Positions 27,386-35,460 of a DNA stretch of 64,000 nt are shown in pieces. The translations under genes and the position numbers were made by a program. Source of the stretch: Vibrio chagasii (GTDB taxonomy: Bacteria > Pseudomonadota > Gammaproteobacteria > Enterobacterales > Vibrionaceae); assembly GCF_002954585.1 (NCBI RefSeq), contig NZ_MSCI01000002.1:1652089-1716088 (forward strand), read 5' to 3'. The notes beneath the pieces were generated by a model that was not told where the DNA came from, searched no databases, and saw nothing but the letters and a program-made list of their open reading frames with translations. Within the stretch, counting starts at the first letter, position 1. Every line of letters starts with the position of its first letter.

Positions 27386-27916
27386 CTACTTATGATTTGC
27401 ATGGATAAGGTGCGGATTAAAAATCTTGTTGAGTGAGTGCAGGATCAAACCTACGCCACTCAGTGCCATCAAGAAGAACGACAACGGGATCATGGCTTTG
27501 ATGATCCATCGATATGGCAAGCCACCCGGATCGCCTGAGGTCTCACCCAGTTCATAACTCTCTTTGGCGACATCGATGCCAAACCAAGCGACGAGTAAAC
27601 AAAAAGGAAGAAGAAATATAAGCGTACCTAGCAGGTCAATAATGGCTTGCGCCTTAAAGCTCAGTTGCTCGTAGAACACGTCAACTCGAACATGACCACC
27701 CGCTTTGATGGCATATGGCACACCTAATAGGAAAACAGCAGAGAACAGATGCCACTCCATCTCTTGAAAGGCAATTGAGACATCGTTGAATGCATATCTC
27801 ATGACCACGTCATACACGACGTTGGCGATAAGTAAAATAAACAACATACTGGAAAGCCATCCCAGTGCATCACCGATACGATTAAATATGCGTTCAATAT
27901 AAATTAGACTTCGCAT
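27386..27916 (-). CDS. dctQ: TRAP transporter small permease subunit DctQ
   Basis: A four-helix membrane subunit that pairs with DctM. Typical landmarks: VVYDVVMRYAFNDVSIAFQEMEW and the GG-H-V-R-V-D-V motif (KAGGHVRVDVFYEQL). I chose the ATG at 27916 (176 residues, MRSLIYIERI), preceded by GGAG at good spacing; an upstream in-frame start at 27964 would lengthen it by 16 residues with no visible ribosome binding site. It ends 10 bp before dctM. The 150-200-bp gap to dctP contains a long imperfect hairpin. Confidence 0.88.
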   Translation of the reverse strand: MRSLIYIERIFNRIGDALGWLSSMLFILLIANVVYDVVMRYAFNDVSIAFQEMEWHLFSAVFLLGVPYAIKAGGHVRVDVFYEQLSFKAQAIIDLLGTLIFLLPFCLLVAWFGIDVAKESYELGETSGDPGGLPYRWIIKAMIPLSFFLMALSGVGLILHSLNKIFNPHLIHANHK

Positions 27917-28030
27917 TCCCGACTCCATGGAATTTGAAAAGACATCGTGCAGCTGAATTAACAAGCTGTAGGACGTAGAAAAGGTTCTTGAGCGTAATAC
28001 AGGGTTTATCCTGCTTAATTATTATGTTTT

Positions 28031-28090
28031 AAATGAACCCTCAGCTTATTCACTCTTAAATTCTTAATAAGAAAAGCTTTAGGTTCATTT
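28031..28090 (-). promoter_or_regulatory. Long intercistronic hairpin between dctP and dctQ
   Basis: Arm 28031-28047 pairs with 28074-28090 in 15 of 17 positions (AAATGAACC...AGCTT against AAGCT...GGTTCATTT), and the loop contains a smaller TCTTA/TAAGA stem. There is no T run. It fits an mRNA-stabilising or attenuating structure giving more binding protein than permease. Confidence 0.6.
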
Positions 28091-28113
28091 AGATTTAGTT
28101 CAACAAGGGACGA

Positions 28114-29208
28114 TTATTTCGCTTGGCTATTTAGGTAAGCTCTGTGTGAAATATCCGTCCATGAACGTACTTGCTCTAGGTAAGCAGCTTGTGAAGCTTG
28201 AATCTCTTTTGCTAGCTCGTCTTTCTCAGCATGTGCAGCAAGTAGGCGATCGTTCGCTTCTTTCATTGCAGACATAACCTCTGGCGGGAAGTCTTTCACT
28301 TGTACATCTGGGTACTCAGTCTTCATAGAAACCCAGTTCTTACCACTTTCGTGCGTTGCTTGTGTGTACATGTCGTAAGCTGCTGTACGCATTGCAACAC
28401 GCAGGATTTCTTGTAGATCTTCAGGAAGCTTGTTCCAAGTGCGTTTGTTCACTAGGAATTGAAGCTCTGAACCTGGCTCATGCCAACCTGTGTAGTAGTA
28501 AGGTGCGATTTTGTGGAAGCCCATTCGTAGATCCAGAGAAGGACCTACCCACTCTAGTGCATCAATCGTGCGACGCTCTAGAGACGTGTATAGCTCACCC
28601 GGGGCAATGTTTGTCGGTTTAGCGCCAAGCTCTGCTAGGATTTCGCCCGCAAAACCAGGGATTCGCATTTTCAGACCTTGTAGATCTTCAACACTGTTGA
28701 TCTCTTTTTGAAACCACCCCCCCATCTGAATATCCGTATTACCACCTGGGAAAGACATTAAGTTATGTGGAGAGTAAACCTGCTCCATCAACTCCATACC
28801 GCCACCGTGGTAAAACCATGCATATTGTTCTGCTGGCGTCATACCGAAAGGCATAGAAGTGAAGTAAAGAGTGTTTGGAACTTTACCTTTCCAGTAGTAC
28901 GAGCCTGAGTGACCCATGTCGTATTGACCAGACTTAACCATGTCAAAAACGCCGAGAGGGGCTTTGTGTTTGTTCGCTGAATCAATTCTGATTTGCAGTC
29001 GACCATTCGACATTTTCTCAGCCATCGCCGCCATGTTCTTCGTAGCGTCACCGAAGACTGGGAAGTTTGGTCCCCATGTTTCAGCAAGTTTTAAACGGTA
29101 AACCTTATCCGCAGCTGTTGCACCAGTAGCGACCAAAGCTAAACAAGCCGCAGCAGTCACCGCTACGTTTTTAAAAACTCGTGTGAGGGAGTTAGAAATG
29201 AGACTCAT
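28114..29208 (-). CDS. dctP: TRAP transporter periplasmic solute-binding protein (TakP/lactate-like)
   Basis: The 364-residue protein has a signal peptide (cleavage near ATA-ADK, residue ~32) and a DctP-family fold. Landmarks: YRLKLAETWGPNFPVF, MGHSGSYYWKGK, GGWFQKEI, LKMRIPGFAGEIL (the conserved Arg that binds the substrate carboxylate), DALEWVGPSLDLRMG and YYYTGWHEPGSELQF. The EWVGP and W-x-EPG segments recall the 2-oxo-acid/lactate-binding branch (TakP type) rather than succinate-binding DctP; this is an inference. I use ATG 29208 (ribosome binding site AAAGGAC); a GTG six bases upstream is possible. Confidence 0.88.
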   Translation of the reverse strand: MSLISNSLTRVFKNVAVTAAACLALVATGATAADKVYRLKLAETWGPNFPVFGDATKNMAAMAEKMSNGRLQIRIDSANKHKAPLGVFDMVKSGQYDMGHSGSYYWKGKVPNTLYFTSMPFGMTPAEQYAWFYHGGGMELMEQVYSPHNLMSFPGGNTDIQMGGWFQKEINSVEDLQGLKMRIPGFAGEILAELGAKPTNIAPGELYTSLERRTIDALEWVGPSLDLRMGFHKIAPYYYTGWHEPGSELQFLVNKRTWNKLPEDLQEILRVAMRTAAYDMYTQATHESGKNWVSMKTEYPDVQVKDFPPEVMSAMKEANDRLLAAHAEKDELAKEIQASQAAYLEQVRSWTDISHRAYLNSQAK

Positions 29209-29652
29209 GTTCACGTCCTTTGTTGGGTTAACACTCTTTCTTTGAGCATTTTTTATGATTCAACATAAGAGTGCACCGCGATGAGGCAACAAGATATCAG
29301 GGAGAGCACGCACGGATACTCCGCACAGAGATACGTATTAGACCAAAGCACTAAGTAGAACTACGTAGGAGATAAATGGACGATGCCAGTTTTAAAGACT
29401 CAAGACTATTCACACGAACAATGTTTATTGATAAATACCTAAGTAGTTACAATGAAGCCGTATTAACAATTGTTTGCTATTTCGTGATGAAGCTCTATTC
29501 ATCGCTTTAGTTTCGGGGGAAATTATCGGTATTTTTATTCAGGATCGCCCTAATTTGGTGCTTACTGATGAGAGGCAAAGCCAGACGTTAGCCTGAATAA
29601 GCAAACAAGAAGTTTGGAGGGAATATGAGAGTGAGTCTTTTGTTGCAGATAC
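29209..29652. other. Long upstream region of dctP, no gene seen
   Basis: No plausible coding region. It should hold the dctP promoter and any site for the neighbouring response regulator. I found no convincing sigma-54, CRP or Fur site by eye. Confidence 0.4.
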
Positions 29653-29657
29653 AAAAA

Positions 29658-29678
29658 AGCCTCGATAATCGAGGCTTA
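29658..29678 (-). terminator. Terminator of the H1-like gene
   Basis: Stem AAGCCTCGA/TCGAGGCTT with a 3-nt loop, followed on the minus strand by TTTTTT. Confidence 0.85.
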
Positions 29679-29711
29679 AAAACTTAACGAAGCGAGTATC
29701 ATCCCATGGGA

Positions 29712-30104
29712 TTAGATAGCTTTGTAGATAACCTTGTTACCTGCTAGCTGCTCTTTCGCTACTAGGTTTTCTTCAAGAAGTTTTTTCAATGCGCCTGTTG
29801 CCCATGAAGCTGCTTTCGCGTCTTCTTGACCAGCTGCTAGGCCGATACCTTTAGGGTTAATGCCTTCAGCATTGCTAACAACGATATCTAGAACTTGTTG
29901 TTGCTTAGGAGTCAGTGCTACTGCAACTTCTTTAGTTGCTGCTACTGTTTTCTCTACCGCTGGTTTTGCTGCTACAGTTTTTTCTGCTACAACTTTCTCT
30001 GCGACAGGCTTCGCTTTTTTCGGCGTTGCCACTGCTTTAACTACAGCCGCTTTAGTGCGTTTCTGCAGTTTAGCCTGCACCTTACGCTTATGAGCAAGTC
30101 TCAT
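29712..30104 (-). CDS. Basic, Ala/Lys/Val-rich protein with C-terminal winged-helix-like domain
   Basis: The 130-residue protein has two parts. Residues 1-62 are strongly basic and low-complexity (MRLAHKRKVQAKLQKRTK, then AEK/AAK/VEK-type repeats with prolines), like the tail of eukaryotic histone H1 or bacterial AlgP/HctB proteins. Residues ~63-130 (LTPKQQQVLDIVVSNAEGIN ... ALKKLLEENLVAKEQLAGNK) resemble a small winged-helix/MarR-like fold. A DNA-binding, chromatin-like role is likely but inferred. It is monocistronic with its own terminator. No gene name is known to me. Confidence 0.8.
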   Translation of the reverse strand: MRLAHKRKVQAKLQKRTKAAVVKAVATPKKAKPVAEKVVAEKTVAAKPAVEKTVAATKEVAVALTPKQQQVLDIVVSNAEGINPKGIGLAAGQEDAKAASWATGALKKLLEENLVAKEQLAGNKVIYKAI

Positions 30105-30324
30105 TGAATATTTCTCCAGTTCACTGCTCTTTTCGCAGTGGTGAAAATTTGAAGCGCGATTTATACCAAAAAACAGGAGCTATTTGTAGAGTGAAGCGCC
30201 GAAAGTCGACGAAAAATACCGATATTGTCTACTAACGTCTATTATTTAAACATCGACTTATCAATTCAGGGTCATATACACTGGTTATCCATCCAGACAA
30301 AAATATGAAAACTTGGTGTTGCCT

Positions 30325-31125
30325 ATGGACACTCGTCATCTCACTAATTTCTCTTTGCCTTCGTTCACTCGAGCATACCGTATTCTAGCTGTTATTTTGG
30401 GCTTTATTTGCTTCATCATTGCACTTTATAGCGATAATCCAAAGTTACTGATCGTAGGCGCTTTTTGCATTATTACGTTGCTTGGAACAGGCTATTATTT
30501 AATGCTACGCAGCCGAGTGATGTTCACACTCACTCCGACACATTTCCAGCAGCACTTTTATAAAGGTGGATGGGTTTTAAAATGGAGTAATATCCAAAAA
30601 ATCGGCTTGTGTACTTATGAACAAGATGGCTGGCATCAACCTCTTCCTTGGATCGGTATTAAGGTCAAAGATTACTCACCCTACTTGGATTCCATTTGCC
30701 CAAAAATCACCTGTGAACTACTGCTCAGCCAGCGTGCACTTTTGTACTTGGGAGCCAAACAAGCGGGTAAGGAGTCGAGCTTTGAAGACATGGTTCTCGA
30801 CTCTTCGCATTACCACGCTCGCTGTACTGAAGCTGGCTGTGTAGAACTGAGTAAATTTAAAGAATCAGAAAACACTGAAGAGCGCTATTTTAGTGACAGC
30901 CAAACACAAGCTGCATCTGACTCCTCTAAAGCATCAAGTAACGAGAAAGCCGTCATTAAAGATTATTCTGGACTACAGGCGATGCTCGCTAACAGAATGA
31001 AATATCAAAGAGGTTTTCACGGCTACGATATTTTTATATCAACCAATGACCTAAATATTAGTGGGGAGGAGTTTGTAGGTTTGGCTCGGCGCTACCTAGC
31101 CGCTGCCGAGCGTGTTTCTGATTAA
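30325..31125 (+). CDS. DUF2982-like membrane protein
   Basis: The 266-residue protein has two N-terminal transmembrane helices (~18-60: YRILAVILGFICFIIALY and LLIVGAFCIITLLGTGYYL) and a cytoplasmic domain with a PH-like beta pattern (MFTLTPTHFQQHFYKGGWVLKW). It ends in a helix resembling the family's GFHGYDIFISTNDLNISGEE. I assign it to DUF2982 of vibrios and relatives from memory; function is unknown. I chose ATG 30325 over in-frame TTG/GTG codons a few bases upstream (30313-30319). Confidence 0.7.
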   Translation: MDTRHLTNFSLPSFTRAYRILAVILGFICFIIALYSDNPKLLIVGAFCIITLLGTGYYLMLRSRVMFTLTPTHFQQHFYKGGWVLKWSNIQKIGLCTYEQDGWHQPLPWIGIKVKDYSPYLDSICPKITCELLLSQRALLYLGAKQAGKESSFEDMVLDSSHYHARCTEAGCVELSKFKESENTEERYFSDSQTQAASDSSKASSNEKAVIKDYSGLQAMLANRMKYQRGFHGYDIFISTNDLNISGEEFVGLARRYLAAAERVSD

Positions 31126-31181
31126 CACCTAATAGGCTTGGAAAGTAAATCTATACGCTAATCCGCGATGAACCATAAAAA

Positions 31182-31212
31182 AAGCTTAGCTTTAAGAAGA
31201 AAAGCTAAGCTT
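31182..31212. terminator. Shared terminator (DUF2982 gene / ycbL)
   Basis: Perfect 12-bp stem AAGCTTAGCTTT/AAAGCTAAGCTT with a 7-nt loop between convergent genes, A run on the left and T-rich on the right. Confidence 0.85.
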
Positions 31213-31245
31213 CATTTTCAATCGTTCTGATGCTCTATGACAGAC

Positions 31246-31899
31246 TTAGTACAAAGGCATCTCATCGGCTACGAATGGGTTTGATGCACGCTCACGACCG
31301 AATGTTGATTCAGGGCCATGGCCAGGGATGAAAGTTACATCACTGCCTAGTGGCCAAAGCTTAGTCTTGATCGATGTGATAAGCGTGTTGAAATCGCCTT
31401 GTGGGAAGTCAGTACGACCAATGGCACCGTTAAACAACACATCACCAACAAACGCTAAACGAGCTTGCTCGCTAAACAGTACCACGTGGCCGGGTGTGTG
31501 GCCCGGAGTATGAATCACATCGATAACTTGGTTACCAAACGTTACTTTGTCACCCTCTTCTAACCAAGTGTTTGGTTCAAACGCTTTACACAGTGGGAAA
31601 CCGAACATTTGGCTTTGATTCTCTAGGCCTTGTAGCCAGAAGTTATCTGCCTTATGTGGGCCAACAATCTCTACCTTCAGCATCTCAGAAAGTGGCACCG
31701 TACCACCCACATGATCTAAGTGACCATGAGTCAGCACCAAGTTCACTACCTTAACGCCCAGCTCTTCGATGATTGCAGCTAGCTGTTGAATGTCACCACC
31801 TGGATCAACAACGATACCTTCCATGGTTTCATCACACCACACAATCGAGCAGTTTTGAGCGAAAGAGGTAACAGGTACAACTTGATACTTAAGAGACAT
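31246..31899 (-). CDS. ycbL: MBL-fold hydrolase, YcbL type
   Basis: A 217-residue metallo-beta-lactamase-fold enzyme with the metal motif THGHLDHVGG (~55-64), later ligand His in HTPGHTPGHV (~130), Asp in LAFVGDVLFNGAIGRTDF and terminal His in FIPGHGPES. Short enzymes of this type (YcbL) are glyoxalase-II-like thioesterases hydrolysing S-lactoylglutathione or similar; the substrate is not certain. The start ATG at 31899 is preceded by AAGG. It belongs to the ycbB-ycbK-ycbL neighbourhood seen in Enterobacterales. Confidence 0.88.
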   Translation of the reverse strand: MSLKYQVVPVTSFAQNCSIVWCDETMEGIVVDPGGDIQQLAAIIEELGVKVVNLVLTHGHLDHVGGTVPLSEMLKVEIVGPHKADNFWLQGLENQSQMFGFPLCKAFEPNTWLEEGDKVTFGNQVIDVIHTPGHTPGHVVLFSEQARLAFVGDVLFNGAIGRTDFPQGDFNTLITSIKTKLWPLGSDVTFIPGHGPESTFGRERASNPFVADEMPLY

Positions 31900-31999
31900 A
31901 TACAAACCTTAGAGGGCAAACTGAAATTTGGGCAAACTATGACATTGGATGTCTACTTTGACAAGTACCTACCGCTTTGCTCACCCATTGAGTCTTGCT

Positions 32000-32548
32000 C
32001 TACCAAGTTCGCACAGGGCCAGTATCAATGTGAATGAAATTGCTGCGAGCATAGTAACCAACACCACCCGCTTGTAGGCTTCTTGCTACATCTCTCAACT
32101 CTTTCAAATCAACACCATCGATACGGAAATCGATCGCTTTACCAAGCATGTGGTAGCTCTTTTTAGCAACACCACTCGACTTAGAGCGTAACGCTTCGTT
32201 TGTCGCCGGTGAACGGTAACCAGAGATGATCTGAACTTCTTTTTGAATACCCAAGATATTTTGGATCTGAGTAATCTGATCAAAGAGGTTCTTATCCATT
32301 GGGTGGATCTCATTGCGGCGGAAGTCGCGACATAGTTTGCTAAGGCGCGCCATCTCATCACCAATATAGTTAGTCCCATCGAAATAACAGGTCTCTAACC
32401 TTTCACCGGTGTGGAGGTTGTTCATGCTAATCGTTCTTGGTTGATCAGGGTATGAAGCAAAGGCAATAGAAGGAGTAAGTGAGGCAACAACAGCAGTACC
32501 ACCAGCGTAAGTCAGGAACTGACGGCGTGAAAATAAACTTTGAGACAT
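32000..32548 (-). CDS. ycbK: Tat-exported YcbK-family M15-like peptidase (DUF882)
   Basis: The 182-residue protein carries a Tat signal (SRRQFLTYAGG, cleavage near AFA-S) and a peptidase M15_3/DUF882 domain with the zinc-site motif SGYRSPATNEALR, KKSYHMLGKAIDFRI (HxxxxAxD) and FIHIDTGPVRTW (HxD/W). The fold is that of D-Ala-D-Ala metallopeptidases, so it probably trims peptidoglycan peptides in the periplasm. The start chosen (32548) gives the Tat signal at the N-terminus; a longer in-frame opening upstream is not needed. It sits next to the L,D-transpeptidase gene. Confidence 0.88.
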   Translation of the reverse strand: MSQSLFSRRQFLTYAGGTAVVASLTPSIAFASYPDQPRTISMNNLHTGERLETCYFDGTNYIGDEMARLSKLCRDFRRNEIHPMDKNLFDQITQIQNILGIQKEVQIISGYRSPATNEALRSKSSGVAKKSYHMLGKAIDFRIDGVDLKELRDVARSLQAGGVGYYARSNFIHIDTGPVRTW

Positions 32549-32747
32549 ACAGCAAGAAAACCCAATTAGATCGAACAAGAAACGCACGATACATAATGGA
32601 AATTGCTGCGTCAACGCACAAAAAACGCGCAAAACGTTAGTATTTGTAACCTTTGCACGGTTAGTTATTGATACTCATTATAATTTTATCAATAGAAGGT
32701 TGGTTGTCATTTTTTGGTCAAGATCACCATTCTATGCATATCTGTCA

Positions 32748-34286
32748 TTAGCCACCCTGTTTATCGTATTGATAAATGTCGCCACGGTACTGTATGCCCT
32801 CTTCTTCAAACAACACGGTTTGGTAAATAATGTGTACCGGAATTCGTTTCTTGAGTCGAACCTTTGTATTGGGAGCAAGTTCATCATCCTGATTGGGTAC
32901 TTTCTTTACCTTAGTCGCAAATAACAACTCCGCGAGTTCCTCGGCATGCTCAACACGAATACAACCTGAGCTATAGGCGCGGAAGTCATCGTTAAACAAG
33001 CTTTTACTTGGGGTGTCATGGAGATAGATGGCTCGCTTGTTAGGTGTATTGAACTTATACAAACCTAATGCGTTGCTAGAGCCTGCTTGCTGACGCATTC
33101 GATAAGGAAAAGAGTTGAAGTTGATCGTCTGCCAATCAATCTCGGTAGTATCGACGGTTTCCATCGAACGCCAACCATCGATCACTTGAAAGTTGTGTGT
33201 TTCAAGGTAGCTCTCGTCGGCTTTTACTTTAGGCAAGATATCTTTAACCATGATTTTCCATGGCACGTTCCAAGTCGGGTTTAAGATAACCGAATCAAGT
33301 TTTATCTCTAAGAGTGGTGTTTTTCTCGATTTTCTCCCAACCACAACTTTAGATTCAAAAACCTCTTCCCCGTCTTCCCAGTACTTCATATCAAAACTAG
33401 GTACGTTCACCACAATCAGTGAATCTCTATTTCTTGGCCATAAGCGGGCACGCTCGGCGTTCAATGCTAGGGAAGTGAGTCGATCATCAAAGCCCATATT
33501 GATCCACTTGATCGTGTCTGGTCCGATAATCCCGTCCGCGGTAATCCCATGCATACGCTGAAAGGCTTTGGTCGCGATTTGCAAGTCTCGATCAAACCGA
33601 GGGGAGTCGACAGCGATAATTGAAGTATCTACGCCAACCAATGCAATGCGCTCGACCAGCGTTGCTTTATCTGAAAGCTTATCTCCCAAGCGTTTTAGGC
33701 CTTTCTGGCGGTAACGTTCAATACCAAGCTCTGATGCCGTGTTTAAAACAGAATAGGTTGCTTTGAATTGGTCGAAATCGCCAACCGGTGGCGCGTAAGA
33801 CAACACCATCTCCAATAAGTAATCATTGGCGACGCTGCTCTTCAGTCTCATAACAATATGAGGTGAAGGCGCGGGCAATTTAGAGTGCAGCTGCCCAGAG
33901 AAATACCACTCCTTACCTATGATTGGCGCATTCTCAACGTAGCTCAGATAGTAAATGAAGGTGTCAGTGAGCAGTATGTCTAACTCTTGCCACTGCTGGC
34001 GAGATTGGTACTGACGAATCTGTTTGAGCTGTCGTTCGAAAAGCGGTGCCATCTTCGCTTGTTCAATCAGCGATAACTGGAATTCAAACGCTTTAACAAG
34101 CTCTGGAGAGTCCCACAAGAATGGAAATGAGGTGTCTTGGTAAATACTCTGGGTGAGTTCGGGATAGATAAGCATGAAAGAAAGCTCTGAATCAGCCGGA
34201 ATAAACCGACGCTCCTCAGAACTCGTATAGCTCCATGTGTTCATGGAAACTAGCAGCAATAATCCACAGAAGTATTTCGCTAACAT
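32748..34286 (-). CDS. ycbB: L,D-transpeptidase YcbB/LdtD-like
   Basis: A 512-residue periplasmic L,D-transpeptidase that forms 3-3 crosslinks in peptidoglycan, by-passing penicillin-binding proteins. It has an N-terminal signal (LAKYFCGLLLLVSMNTWS), an alpha-helical domain, a peptidoglycan-binding motif (DLQIATKAFQRMHGITADGI), and the YkuD catalytic domain with HDTP and the Cys site AYSSGCIRVEHAEELA (~440-455). The start at 34286 is preceded by GGTGGAG at correct spacing; the longer frame to 34307 just reads through that site. Length fits E. coli YcbB (about 600) but is somewhat shorter. Confidence 0.92.
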   Translation of the reverse strand: MLAKYFCGLLLLVSMNTWSYTSSEERRFIPADSELSFMLIYPELTQSIYQDTSFPFLWDSPELVKAFEFQLSLIEQAKMAPLFERQLKQIRQYQSRQQWQELDILLTDTFIYYLSYVENAPIIGKEWYFSGQLHSKLPAPSPHIVMRLKSSVANDYLLEMVLSYAPPVGDFDQFKATYSVLNTASELGIERYRQKGLKRLGDKLSDKATLVERIALVGVDTSIIAVDSPRFDRDLQIATKAFQRMHGITADGIIGPDTIKWINMGFDDRLTSLALNAERARLWPRNRDSLIVVNVPSFDMKYWEDGEEVFESKVVVGRKSRKTPLLEIKLDSVILNPTWNVPWKIMVKDILPKVKADESYLETHNFQVIDGWRSMETVDTTEIDWQTINFNSFPYRMRQQAGSSNALGLYKFNTPNKRAIYLHDTPSKSLFNDDFRAYSSGCIRVEHAEELAELLFATKVKKVPNQDDELAPNTKVRLKKRIPVHIIYQTVLFEEEGIQYRGDIYQYDKQGG

Positions 34287-34365
34287 GCTCACTCCACCTT
34301 TATCCATCCCATAAGTATGGCAAAGAAATTGGAGTCAGCATGTTATTTTTAGATGACGTTATAAA

Positions 34366-35460
34366 TCAGATAGAACTCCAGTGGTTATCCCACTGAATGG
34401 ATGATTGCTGTGTTGATTTCTCATATGGTCTGCGTTGACTAACGACACTCCCCGCCCCAGAACTCAGTCTAAATTCCCCATCAAGAAGCACAGCACCGGA
34501 GGCATCAGACAGTGCCGATAGCTCTACTAACTCTTTGGTTTGTTTAGACCAAATACCGTAGCAATTACCTCGTGGTGAAGTGGCAATAATCCAATCATCG
34601 GATGCTGCGATACTTGCAATGTAATGATTAAATCTCGCCCATTGCTCTGGCTCTGCGTTCAAGGATTCGAACTCGCCGCCTTTTGTATGCATGGCTAAAA
34701 GTGAAGGATATTCATCAGGTTCGCCACGATATTGCTGACCACAAAGTACAGTCTCAGCCCCGTCATGCGCTAAGTGTCGAATACTTAATTTCTTATCCAA
34801 CAATTCAACCTGCTCAAGCAGCTCACCTTGCGATGAAACATAGCTCAAACTAGGCTGCATGGAATCCAAATTTTTCGGTGTTCGGCCATCAGTGTGTACA
34901 CCGCCAACACCGATAGCAAGATTACCATCTGGCATGATGATCACCTCGTGAGGGCCAATGCCAAAACCGGTGAATTCTTCGACCTTACGATACCCTTGCG
35001 CGACATCGTAGACGCCAATTACGCCTTGGCTCGTGTCCGTTTTCCCTTCAGTCGCATACAGTAGTGTGCCGTCTAACGAGTAAACGCCGTGACCATAGAA
35101 GTGACGGTTGTTAGCCTTCACTACCATTTTTATCTGCTCACCACTTTTGTAGTCAAACACCATAAAATAGTCACCTGGGCGACGAGCAAACACGACTGCG
35201 TGGGATGACGTTGGACAGATGGCAACACCATGTCCACGCTCGGGGATCGGTAGCTGAGCCAGTGGCATGCCATATTCATCAGCAACAACCGCGGAATACT
35301 GGTCTCGACCATTGAGCGCACAACCAATCAACTGAGGTTTGTTCAATGCGTTTTCACCTGAACGGCTTGCACATCCGAACGGCAATACAGGGACAGCAGC
35401 ACACCCAAGTGCTGCTTTTAGTAAGTTTCTTCGTGTAGTATCAGTCACCATCGGTAGCAT
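34366..35460 (-). CDS. DUF1513 family protein (Tat-exported, beta-propeller-like)
   Basis: The 364-residue protein has a twin-arginine signal (DTTRRNLLKAALG) ending in LPFGC, which could be a Tat lipobox. The rest is repeats of short beta strands (LPIPERGHGVAICP, RHFYGHGVYSLDG, FGIGPHEVIIMPDG, IRHLAHDG) with recurring His residues, as in DUF1513 predicted beta-propellers. It overlaps the preceding imelysin gene by 20 bp (start 35460; ATG 35451 is an alternative), so it is coupled to the iron operon. The His-rich blades suggest a metal-related periplasmic role. Function is unproven. Confidence 0.82.
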   Translation of the reverse strand: MLPMVTDTTRRNLLKAALGCAAVPVLPFGCASRSGENALNKPQLIGCALNGRDQYSAVVADEYGMPLAQLPIPERGHGVAICPTSSHAVVFARRPGDYFMVFDYKSGEQIKMVVKANNRHFYGHGVYSLDGTLLYATEGKTDTSQGVIGVYDVAQGYRKVEEFTGFGIGPHEVIIMPDGNLAIGVGGVHTDGRTPKNLDSMQPSLSYVSSQGELLEQVELLDKKLSIRHLAHDGAETVLCGQQYRGEPDEYPSLLAMHTKGGEFESLNAEPEQWARFNHYIASIAASDDWIIATSPRGNCYGIWSKQTKELVELSALSDASGAVLLDGEFRLSSGAGSVVSQRRPYEKSTQQSSIQWDNHWSSI

